Shown here: positions 20,132 to 28,447 of the stretch, in pieces
Numbering within the stretch: position 1 is the first letter of the stretch
Layout of the letters: each line of letters opens with the position of its first letter
NCBI GenBank assembly: GCA_015061865.1
Contig: SUVU01000001.1
Coordinates: forward strand, 1 to 64,000
Reading direction: 5' to 3'
DNA length: 64,000 nt
Source of the DNA: Lentisphaerota bacterium
GTDB taxonomy: Bacteria; Verrucomicrobiota; Lentisphaeria; Victivallales; Victivallaceae
Made by a program: the position numbers and the translations under genes
Notes under the pieces: generated by a model
What the model saw: the letters and a program-made list of their open reading frames with translations, nothing else
Database searches by the model: none
Told to the model about the DNA's origin: nothing

Positions 20132-20867
20132 CGTCCAACTGCCTGTCCATGCGGGCAAGCTCCTCCTTCATCATCAAATTCACCGCTTTTTTCAACGCAA
20201 ATGCACTGGGCATCTGCCGCACTGTTTCCAGAGTCACATCCGGCAGGCGCCGCACCAGAATATCATGAAATTTCCGGTAACGGAACTTGCGGTCAGGCAT
20301 CTCCTCGTTGCCGGCTATGCACAAAATCCCCAGCGGCACGTCCAACTCTCTGGCAAGATGAAATATGCCGCTGTGAAAAACATTCATCTGCCGTGATCCG
20401 GCACGGGTGCCTTCCGGAAACGAAACTATCACATCTCCGGCGGCAAAAATTTCCGCCGCACGCTGTTTCAACTCCTCAAAATCCATGCGGGTGATATCCA
20501 GATACCCCGCCATGCGTGCCACCGGGCCGAGGATCAGGTTCCGCAGGGGCCAGCCGTTGACGGTCTGGGCGCAGCACTCGCCCATCATGCCGACCAGAAA
20601 CGCATCCGAAGCCGCCCGGTGGTTGACGATAATGATCCTGCCGCCGGTGCTTTTATCCTGCCGGACGTCCTCATAGCGGACTTTGAAAAACATCCGCCAG
20701 ATGACTTTGACCACGATCCTGCCGAAAATCACCAGCAGTTTACGCACCAGATGCGCCCGCTGCGGCAGAAACCACCACAACGGCAGTGTCAGCAGCACCG
20801 GAACCCAGAATACGACGAAAAACGCCGCCGTCAGCAAGTGGATCAGAATATTTTTCAGCAATATCAT
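20115..20867 (-). CDS. 1-acyl-sn-glycerol-3-phosphate acyltransferase-like (PlsC) protein
   Basis: IIIVNHRAASDAFLVG (NHxxxxD) and VSFPEGTRAGSR. Confidence 0.85.
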   Translation of the reverse strand: MILLKNILIHLLTAAFFVVFWVPVLLTLPLWWFLPQRAHLVRKLLVIFGRIVVKVIWRMFFKVRYEDVRQDKSTGGRIIIVNHRAASDAFLVGMMGECCAQTVNGWPLRNLILGPVARMAGYLDITRMDFEELKQRAAEIFAAGDVIVSFPEGTRAGSRQMNVFHSGIFHLARELDVPLGILCIAGNEEMPDRKFRYRKFHDILVRRLPDVTLETVRQMPSAFALKKAVNLMMKEELARMDRQLDDEKQI

Positions 20868-20892
20868 AACTGGTGCAACAGCCGGAAACGGT

Positions 20893-21171
20893 TTATTCCG
20901 CCAGTTTCTGTTCGATTTCCGGGTGTTCAGCGATCAGTTTTTCAAACACGTCGTAAACATCGCCGAGGGTACGGGCGGCGCGGATATCTTTATTTTCCCG
21001 CAGCTGCACGCCGAATTTCTGCTGCAGACCCACGATCATATCCACCACATCCAGACTGTCCAGCTCCAAATCTTCAAAAATCCGTTTGTCAGCGGTCAAT
21101 TCTTCCGCTTCAAACTCAAACCGGTTGATAAAAATGGAATTTACCGCCTGTTCGATTTTTGCTCTTTCCAT
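20893..21171 (-). CDS. Acyl carrier protein
   Basis: IFEDLELDSLDVVDMIVGLQQKFG; start trimmed to MERAKIEQ. Confidence 0.9.
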   Translation of the reverse strand: MERAKIEQAVNSIFINRFEFEAEELTADKRIFEDLELDSLDVVDMIVGLQQKFGVQLRENKDIRAARTLGDVYDVFEKLIAEHPEIEQKLAE

Positions 21172-21230
21172 AAAAAACCCCGTTATTATTAATGTTATCT
21201 GTTTTGCAAAAGTACACAACCCAACGCCAT

Positions 21231-21258
21231 AATATACTGCCGAAGTCGTTTTTTACAA
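21231..21258 (-). promoter_or_regulatory. Possible sigma70-type promoter (TTGTAA-16 nt-TATATT) upstream of the ACP gene
   Basis: Read on the minus strand in the gap between two cluster genes. Confidence 0.35.
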
Positions 21259-21311
21259 ATCATCATCTGTTCATTTGTTGCTAAAAGTAAAAAATACGGG
21301 GGATCCCGGTC

Positions 21312-22541
21312 TTAAAGTTTGCGGCAGACCAGAGAGGTATTCACCCCGCCGAAAGCCACGCTGTTTTTGAGAAAGCAGTTGATTTCCCGTTTAAGCGGCT
21401 CCTGCGGCAGCCAGATGCCGGCACAGTCACTGACGTTTTGCAGATTCCGGGTCGGCAGCACCAGACCGTCCGCCATCATTCCCGCCACGGCGCCGAGTTC
21501 CAATGCTCCGGAAGCGCCGAGGGTGTGACCGAGGTGACCTTTCAGACTGGAAACCGGCACTTTATCACCGAAAATTTCAGCGATAGCGGCGGCTTCGGCA
21601 CGGTCGCCGACGACAGTACCGGTGGCATGGGCGGAGATATAATCCACCTCTTCCGGGGCAATGCCGCCGTCTGCCAGCGCCGTGAGCATACATCTGGCGA
21701 TCTGTTTTTCGTCGGAATGGCTGACGTGCCAGCCGGAACAGTTGGTGGCGTAACCGGCAAGTTCAAACAGGATCGGGGCTTGGCGTGCCAGAGCGTGTTC
21801 CAGCTCCTCCACGACGAGGATACCGGCGCCTTCACTGCAAATCAGCCCCTCCCGGTCGGCATCAAAGGGACGGGAGAGCAGTTCCGGGGTGTCAGTCTCA
21901 CGCTCTGCCAGAGCGTAAAGCATCTGAAATGATGAAACGACCAGACTGGTGCTTTCATCGGTGCCGCCGGAAATGGCGACATCGGCTTTGCCCAACTGGA
22001 TGAGTTCCAGTGCGCTGCCCAGCGCCTGCAAGCCGGATGCACAGGCACTGCACGGCGAAAGCTGTACGCCGTTGATGCCGAACATATCCGCCACATTGAA
22101 ACTTGCCGAATGGCTCATCAGTTTGAAAAACGACCCCGCCGACAATTCCTCTTTTCTGCCGGTGACTTCAGCGATACACGCTTCGCTCATGCCCGAAGCA
22201 CTGCCGATGGTCGAACCGATCACGGTCGCCACTCTGCCGGTGCCGAAAAGCGCCGGATCAAGTCCGCTCTGCCCCACGGCTTCCAATGCGGCAAGTCCGG
22301 CAAAAAGTGCGGCATTGCCCATCGTCCGGCGGACTTTGCGGTTGATTTTTTTCACCTGGGCATCATCCAGAGTGACCGGGGCGGCACCGATGACTTTGCC
22401 GAAGTAATCTTTCCACTCCGGCATGGCTCTGATACCGGAACGGTTGGCTTTTAATGCTTCATACATGGCGCTGACGCTGTTGCCCAGCGGACTGACGACG
22501 CCGATACCGGTGACGACTGCTCTGCGTTTTTTCACTCCCAC
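21312..22541 (-). CDS. Beta-ketoacyl-ACP synthase II-like
   Basis: RRAVVTGIGVVSPLGNSVSA; SPCSACASGLQALG; SAHATGTVVGDRAEA; KGHLGHTLGASG. Confidence 0.88.
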   Translation of the reverse strand: MGVKKRRAVVTGIGVVSPLGNSVSAMYEALKANRSGIRAMPEWKDYFGKVIGAAPVTLDDAQVKKINRKVRRTMGNAALFAGLAALEAVGQSGLDPALFGTGRVATVIGSTIGSASGMSEACIAEVTGRKEELSAGSFFKLMSHSASFNVADMFGINGVQLSPCSACASGLQALGSALELIQLGKADVAISGGTDESTSLVVSSFQMLYALAERETDTPELLSRPFDADREGLICSEGAGILVVEELEHALARQAPILFELAGYATNCSGWHVSHSDEKQIARCMLTALADGGIAPEEVDYISAHATGTVVGDRAEAAAIAEIFGDKVPVSSLKGHLGHTLGASGALELGAVAGMMADGLVLPTRNLQNVSDCAGIWLPQEPLKREINCFLKNSVAFGGVNTSLVCRKL

Positions 22542-22558
22542 ACCCCCTGTTATTTGAA

Positions 22559-24043
22559 TTATATTCCTGCCTGACGTAAAATTTTATGATAAAGCTGTTC
22601 TCCTGCCAGCTGATAAAACAGCGACACGCCGGAAAGCATTGCCCCCATGACTCCGGGAACCAGCGAACTCTGTCCGGCGATAAAACAATTTGTCCCTGGA
22701 ATATTGCCGGAGATCCGGGTCTGACCGCAGATGCACCGCACCCCGTAAGCACTGCCGGTCGGCGGCTGCCAGGTCAGATTGGTCAGCGGCGTACCGGATT
22801 CCACCTGATGCAGATGGCCGGCAAATTGCGGAAATACAGCTAAAATATCGTTTTCGATCTCCAAAGTTTTCTGCGCTTTATACGCCTGATACTCCGGCGA
22901 AGCCAGCCGGTCGCGGTGAGTCACCGGAAATCCCGCCGGAGTTCCGCACGCCGCCGTCCGGAACGCAGTAATGGCGTTCCGGATATTGCCGTCAAAATCG
23001 CTCTCTTTATGCAGCATGATGCCGGTGCCGTAGACTGCCGGATCAGTGGCACGGAGCATTTCATCGAGGTCGATCCCGGTGAAACGGTCGGCGAGCTGGG
23101 CGGTAAAATCCGCCGTGTCATCGACATTGAAATATGCGGTGATGAAACTGCATGATTCGGTCATCCGTCTGATTCTCCGTTGGATGGACGGCGTCAGGCA
23201 CTCCTGCGGCAGCAGCGGCATCGCCGCTGACGGATGGATGGTGAAATATATCCCGGAAGTTGCCACCACTTCGCCATTGGTCAATACCGCTTCCCGGCAA
23301 TCGCCGCCGACGGCACGGATTTCGGCGACAGTGGTATTGCACAACAGCCGGATGCCGTATTTTTCAGCGGTTTTCATAAAACCGGCGATGATCGCATCCC
23401 CGCCGTTTTCCTCTCTGGACAAGCCGGTGTGCATCAGATAACTTACCCGGCTGTGAAAACTCATCGGCGCCTCCTGCGGCAATGAGCCGTGGCACATGGC
23501 AAAGGAATTCACCGCCGCCTGCGCTTCAGGTGACAAACCGCACTCGGCGGCAGTCTGGGCCACCGTTTTAAAATCCCAGTCAGAGAGTTCCAAACCCTGC
23601 TGCGGTGTGCGGAGCAGAGTGTTGAATGGGGTGGTTTCCCAAACGGATCTTTCAATGTCAAGATAGCGGCTCAACTGATCTTTTTCTTTCGGGAACATCG
23701 CCGCGAAACTTGCCACACAGCCGTCGAATCCGCAATTCCCGGGCAGTACCATATCCACACCGGCCCGGGGAATGAATATCCGGTGGTCAAGCGGCGTGAA
23801 TTTGATTTTGCTGCTCTCCACCCCGATCAAAGCGAGCAGCTGCGGCATGATCCCGGTACTGCCGCCGGTAAAGTGATAACCGGTATCCCAGAATTGTTTT
23901 TCCCGGACAAAACGGCGCAAATAGCCGCCGGGGGTACTCTGGCTCTCCACCAGAACCACCTCCTGACCGCTTTTTGCCAACAGTGCCGCCAGCATCAGAC
24001 CTGAACATCCGCTGCCGACGACCAGTGCTGCCCGGGAACCCAT
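22559..24043 (-). CDS. FAD/NAD(P)-dependent oxidoreductase, phytoene desaturase-like
   Basis: ALVVGSGCSGLMLAALLAKSGQEVVLVESQSTPGG dinucleotide-binding motif; C-terminal NCFIAGQSSLVPGVMGAMLSG. Confidence 0.82.
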   Translation of the reverse strand: MGSRAALVVGSGCSGLMLAALLAKSGQEVVLVESQSTPGGYLRRFVREKQFWDTGYHFTGGSTGIMPQLLALIGVESSKIKFTPLDHRIFIPRAGVDMVLPGNCGFDGCVASFAAMFPKEKDQLSRYLDIERSVWETTPFNTLLRTPQQGLELSDWDFKTVAQTAAECGLSPEAQAAVNSFAMCHGSLPQEAPMSFHSRVSYLMHTGLSREENGGDAIIAGFMKTAEKYGIRLLCNTTVAEIRAVGGDCREAVLTNGEVVATSGIYFTIHPSAAMPLLPQECLTPSIQRRIRRMTESCSFITAYFNVDDTADFTAQLADRFTGIDLDEMLRATDPAVYGTGIMLHKESDFDGNIRNAITAFRTAACGTPAGFPVTHRDRLASPEYQAYKAQKTLEIENDILAVFPQFAGHLHQVESGTPLTNLTWQPPTGSAYGVRCICGQTRISGNIPGTNCFIAGQSSLVPGVMGAMLSGVSLFYQLAGEQLYHKILRQAGI

Positions 24044-24062
24044 GATATTTACTCCTGACTCC

Positions 24063-24812
24063 TCAAATCACCAGACCGCCGTTGACGGCGATCACCTGAC
24101 CGGTGATGTACGAAGCATCTTTACCGGCAAGGAAACTGACCACTCCGGCGACTTCCTCAACTTCTCCCGCCCGGTGCAGCGGGATGAGTTTGACCATCTC
24201 GTTTACGGGGAGATCTTTGATCATATCCGTAGCGATCAGTCCGGGGGCGACGGCGTTGACCAGAATACCTTTGCGGCCGACTTCCCGGGCGAGCGCTTTG
24301 ACACTGCCGATCAAACCGGCTTTGCTGGCGGAGTAGTTGACCTGCCCCGCCTGTCCGGTCTGACCGCTGGCGGAGGAGATCACGATGATCCTGCCCCGCC
24401 GCTGTGCCAGCATACTGAAAACCAGCGGCTGAACGGTGTTGAAAAATCCGTTCAAATTGGTGTCCAAAACCTGATCCCACTGGGAATTTTCCATAAAAAC
24501 AAATAAATTATCCTGTGCGATCCCGGCATTGTAAACCACCACATCCGGAGTCTGTTGAGCAAATGCTTCGCCCAGCACCTGCCGGGATCTTTCCCGGTCG
24601 CAGACATCGAATTCCAGCAGCCGGAACTGCCGCCCGCAGGCGGCGACTCCGGAAGCGACTTCAGCGCTGGCGGCGGAACTTTTTCTGCTGGTGGCGACGA
24701 TATCAAATCCGTCTGCTGCCAGCCGCAGTGAAACGGCTTTGCCGATCCCGGTACAGCCGCCGATGACCAGCGCCAGCGGCGCCGGGGAATTGTCAGAATT
24801 TGCCATGATCAT
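24063..24812 (-). CDS. 3-oxoacyl-ACP reductase (FabG-like SDR)
   Basis: LVIGGCTGIGKAVSLRLA; VVYNAGI; ISSASGQTGQAGQVNYSASKAGLIG. Confidence 0.9.
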   Translation of the reverse strand: MIMANSDNSPAPLALVIGGCTGIGKAVSLRLAADGFDIVATSRKSSAASAEVASGVAACGRQFRLLEFDVCDRERSRQVLGEAFAQQTPDVVVYNAGIAQDNLFVFMENSQWDQVLDTNLNGFFNTVQPLVFSMLAQRRGRIIVISSASGQTGQAGQVNYSASKAGLIGSVKALAREVGRKGILVNAVAPGLIATDMIKDLPVNEMVKLIPLHRAGEVEEVAGVVSFLAGKDASYITGQVIAVNGGLVI

Positions 24813-26068
24813 ATTTCCTTATATCTGTTGAATATCAATGCCGCATTGTGTCCGCCGAATCCGAGGGCGTTGTTCAGCACATGATCGACCTGCCGGTGCA
24901 GAGCCTGACCGCGGACGACGTTGATATGACACTCCGGATCGACGTTATCGCAATTCGCCGTCGGCGGGATGGTGTTTTCCCGGATCGCCATAACGCAGGC
25001 GATGCTTTCCAATGCTCCGGCGGCGCTGAGCGAATGGCCGGTCATGCTTTTGATACTGCTCACCGGCAGTGCGGCGGCATATTCACCGAATGCCGCATTG
25101 ATCGCCCGGGATTCATAGAGGTCGTTCACGATCGTTCCGGTGCCGTGGGCGCAGAGGTAATCGACCTGCTCCGGAGTGATTCCGGCCTGTTTCATGGCAT
25201 CGCTCATCGCCCGGGCATCGGCAGAGCCGTCGGGAGCCGGACTGGTGATGTGGTAGGCATCGCAGGTTGCGCCGTAACCGCTGATCTCCGCCAGAATTTG
25301 CGCTCCCCGGTGGCGGGCGTGTTCCAGCTCCTCCAGCACCAGAAAACCGGCACCTTCAGCGAGGACGAAGCCATCCCGGTCACGGTCAAAGGGGCGGTTG
25401 GCATGCGCCGGATCATCGTTGCGGCAGCTCAAAGCGGTCAGCGATTGGAAACCGGAGATCAATGCCGGGGAAATACACGCTTCACTGCCGCCGGTCAGGA
25501 TCATATCCGCCTGACCGCAGAGAATACTTTTATACGCTTCACCGACGGCATGACATCCGGTGGCGCAGGCGCTGACCGGGGTGAAGTTCACTCCGCGGGC
25601 ATGAAAACGGATCGCCAGCATCCCGGAGACACTGTTTACGATATACAGCGGCAGAAACAGGGCGCTCACCGCCCCGCAGCCGCGCTCATGCAGTGCCAGC
25701 AGATTGCGGTCGTAAACATCCACGCCGCCGGCGGAATTGCCGGCGATCACACCGAAACGGAAAGGATCAGTACCGTCTGCCAGCGGATCTGCCGGGTCAA
25801 GTCCGGCATGGCGCAGCGCTTCTTCGGCGGCGGCGACTGCCAGCAGATGAAACCGTGCCATCCGCCGCTTTTCTTTGGTGCTTAACGAGGGCAGTTCCGG
25901 AGTTTTCACTTCACCGGCGATCCGGCAGCTGAATCCGGTCGTGTCAAATGCCGTCAACGGAGCAATGCCGCTGTGACCTGAAATCAGATTGTGCCACATC
26001 TCATTTACGCTGTTGCCGATGCAGGAAACTGCGCCGAGACCGGTGATGACGACCCGTTTTGCTGTCAT
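24809..26068 (-). CDS. Beta-ketoacyl-ACP synthase II-like
   Basis: KRVVITGLGAVSCIGNSVNE; VSACATGCHAVGEA; CAHGTGTIVNDLYES; KSMTGHSLSAAG. Confidence 0.9.
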   Translation of the reverse strand: MTAKRVVITGLGAVSCIGNSVNEMWHNLISGHSGIAPLTAFDTTGFSCRIAGEVKTPELPSLSTKEKRRMARFHLLAVAAAEEALRHAGLDPADPLADGTDPFRFGVIAGNSAGGVDVYDRNLLALHERGCGAVSALFLPLYIVNSVSGMLAIRFHARGVNFTPVSACATGCHAVGEAYKSILCGQADMILTGGSEACISPALISGFQSLTALSCRNDDPAHANRPFDRDRDGFVLAEGAGFLVLEELEHARHRGAQILAEISGYGATCDAYHITSPAPDGSADARAMSDAMKQAGITPEQVDYLCAHGTGTIVNDLYESRAINAAFGEYAAALPVSSIKSMTGHSLSAAGALESIACVMAIRENTIPPTANCDNVDPECHINVVRGQALHRQVDHVLNNALGFGGHNAALIFNRYKEI

Positions 26069-26190
26069 GTATTTACACTTCTCCGTTATTCAAGTATATA
26101 TTACCACGATAAAATAGCATAAAACCGGCTGTTTTCAAACTTCAGGCAGAGTTTTTTGTTTGAAAAAACCGTAACTTGGTGAATCAAAGA

Positions 26191-26219
26191 TTGACATTTA
26201 TAAAAAATACACCTAATTT
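26191..26219 (+). promoter_or_regulatory. Possible promoter TTGACA-17 nt-TAATTT upstream of the tandem PilT gene
   Basis: Read directly, 49 bp before ATG 26268 in a divergent intergenic region. Confidence 0.45.
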
Positions 26220-26267
26220 ATATCATGAAAAGTTCAAATAAAACCTAAATTCAAGGAAACTGCTGCG

Positions 26268-28436
26268 ATGAGTGACGGTGATGTTCTGCTCCGGATAAAA
26301 ACGTTGTTCCAGTTCGCACTGGAAAATCAGGTGACCGATCTTTTTATCTCTGCCGGCAAATCTCCTTCGTGCCGGGTGGGTAAAGAGATCCGGCAGGTGG
26401 AATTTCCGGAATTTTCATCAGCAGAAATCGACGATTTCCGCAATTATCTGCTCTCTGATGACGGCAGGGAGAAATATGAGAAAACCCGGGGCATCGACCT
26501 CTCGTATTCCTACGACGGTCAGAACCGTTTCCGGTTGAATTTCTTTGATTCCGTCAATGGCTCCTGTTTCGCCGCCCGCCCGATCGGGACAGGCAATTCG
26601 CTGGATTTTGAAAAACTCGGACTGGCGGAGCAGATGCGCCGGATCGCCCTGCTGCCGCGCGGGCTGGTGCTGATCACCGGCTCCACCGGCAGCGGCAAAA
26701 CCACCACGCTCAATGCCGTCATTGATTACATCAACAACAACTGCCGGAAACACATTCTCACTCTGGAAGACCCGATCGAATACATCCATCAGGACAAAAA
26801 ATCTCTGATCTCCCAGCGGGAAATCGACTCATTGAGCGGTAATTTTTCTGAGGCACTGAAAAACGCCCTGCGGGAAAGCCCCGATGTGATCGTCATTGGC
26901 GAAATGCGGGATCTGGAAACCATGCAGATCGCCATTTCCGCCGCCCAGACCGGACATCTGGTCTTTTCCACATTGCACACCTCCGATGCGGTCAGCACGG
27001 TCAAACGGCTGGTGAATATGTGTCCGGAAAGCAGCCGTGAAGCGTTGATATTCAATCTGTCGCAGGCACTTGAAGCAGTCGTTTCCCAGCGGTTGCTGCC
27101 CCGTGCCGACGGCACCGGGCTGATCCCGGCACAGGAGATATTGCTGGCAACTCCAACGGTCAAAAACATGATCGAAAAAAACGATATTGCCGGCTTGGAA
27201 CAAATGCTCCGTACCGGTGACACTTCCGGGATGCAGGATTTCAATACGGCTTTATTCAAACTGGTTCAGCAGCGGACAGTCACCCGGGAGATCGCTTTGC
27301 AGAACTCCTCCAACCCCGATGAATTGAAGATGTTTTTCCAGAATATCGGAGTGGCAATGGCAGAAAGAGAGCGTGCCGCACAGCAGTCGAAAACGCTGGA
27401 TAATTTGAGTATGCGGGATATTTTTGCCGCCGCAGTCAACTCCGGCGCCAGTGATTTCCTGCTCGCCGCCGGTTCGCCGCCGGTATTGGCGATCCGGGGA
27501 CAATTCGTCCCCATGGAACTGCCCGCCCTGGACAAAAAAGAGCTGCAAAGACTGATTTTCAGCGTGATCGGCAAAACTCAAAGGGTGATTTTTGAGGAGA
27601 CCAAAGAGTTGGATTTCGCCGTTACCGCCGATCTGGGTACGCCGCAGCGGTTCCGTTTGAATGCGTTTTTCCAGCGCGGCACTCCGGCAATGGTGGGCAG
27701 ACTGCTCTCCGGCAGGATCCCGGCTCCGGCAGAGCTGTTTCTGCCGCCGGCATTGTCCAAACTGATGCTGCGCCGCCAGGGACTGGTATTGATCACCGGC
27801 CCCACCGGCAGCGGCAAAACCACCACGCTGGCAAGTTTGATCAACGAACTCAACGCCACTGAAAACAAACACATCATCTGTATCGAGGATCCCGTCGAAT
27901 ACGTTTTCGAAAACAAAAAAAGTTATATCGAACAGCGGGAGCTGGGCAGAGACACCCTCTCGTTTGCTGCCGGGGTCCGGGCGGCGATGCGGCAGGCACC
28001 GCATGTAATCATGGTCGGCGAATTGCGGGACAATGAGACGATCGCCGCCGCACTTTCAGCGGCGGAAACCGGCCATCTGGTGCTGGCAACACTGCACTCC
28101 AACAGTGCGGCGCAAACCGTGGAACGCATCATTGACGTGTTCCCGGCGGCACAGCAGAACCAGATCCGGGTACAGCTTGCCAATGTCATTGCCGGGGTGG
28201 TGGCACAGCGGCTGCTGCCGCTGGTGCAGGGCGGCAGACGGGCGGCGTTTGAAGTGCTGCTGGGAGTTCCGGCGGTACAGGCACTGATCCGGGATAATAA
28301 AATTTATCAGCTGCAATCGGTGATGGAAACCAATCAGAATCTGGGTATGCAGACGATGGAAAAATCCTTTGACGAACTGGTCAATGCCGGTCTGGTAAAT
28401 GAATCCGAGGTGGCAAACTACCGGACGATCCGGTGA
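26268..28436 (+). CDS. Tandem (two-domain) PilT-like type IV pilus retraction ATPase
   Basis: Two complete ATPase halves: LVLITGSTGSGKTTTLNA...TLEDPIEYIHQ...IGEMRDLETM and LVLITGPTGSGKTTTLAS...CIEDPVEYVFE...VGELRDNETI. Confidence 0.9.
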   Translation: MSDGDVLLRIKTLFQFALENQVTDLFISAGKSPSCRVGKEIRQVEFPEFSSAEIDDFRNYLLSDDGREKYEKTRGIDLSYSYDGQNRFRLNFFDSVNGSCFAARPIGTGNSLDFEKLGLAEQMRRIALLPRGLVLITGSTGSGKTTTLNAVIDYINNNCRKHILTLEDPIEYIHQDKKSLISQREIDSLSGNFSEALKNALRESPDVIVIGEMRDLETMQIAISAAQTGHLVFSTLHTSDAVSTVKRLVNMCPESSREALIFNLSQALEAVVSQRLLPRADGTGLIPAQEILLATPTVKNMIEKNDIAGLEQMLRTGDTSGMQDFNTALFKLVQQRTVTREIALQNSSNPDELKMFFQNIGVAMAERERAAQQSKTLDNLSMRDIFAAAVNSGASDFLLAAGSPPVLAIRGQFVPMELPALDKKELQRLIFSVIGKTQRVIFEETKELDFAVTADLGTPQRFRLNAFFQRGTPAMVGRLLSGRIPAPAELFLPPALSKLMLRRQGLVLITGPTGSGKTTTLASLINELNATENKHIICIEDPVEYVFENKKSYIEQRELGRDTLSFAAGVRAAMRQAPHVIMVGELRDNETIAAALSAAETGHLVLATLHSNSAAQTVERIIDVFPAAQQNQIRVQLANVIAGVVAQRLLPLVQGGRRAAFEVLLGVPAVQALIRDNKIYQLQSVMETNQNLGMQTMEKSFDELVNAGLVNESEVANYRTIR

Positions 28437-28447
28437 CAGGATAAAAG

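Noticed and set aside
24848-25885. 345-aa plus-strand ORF opposite a ketosynthase
   Set aside because: Antisense shadow of the FabF-like gene
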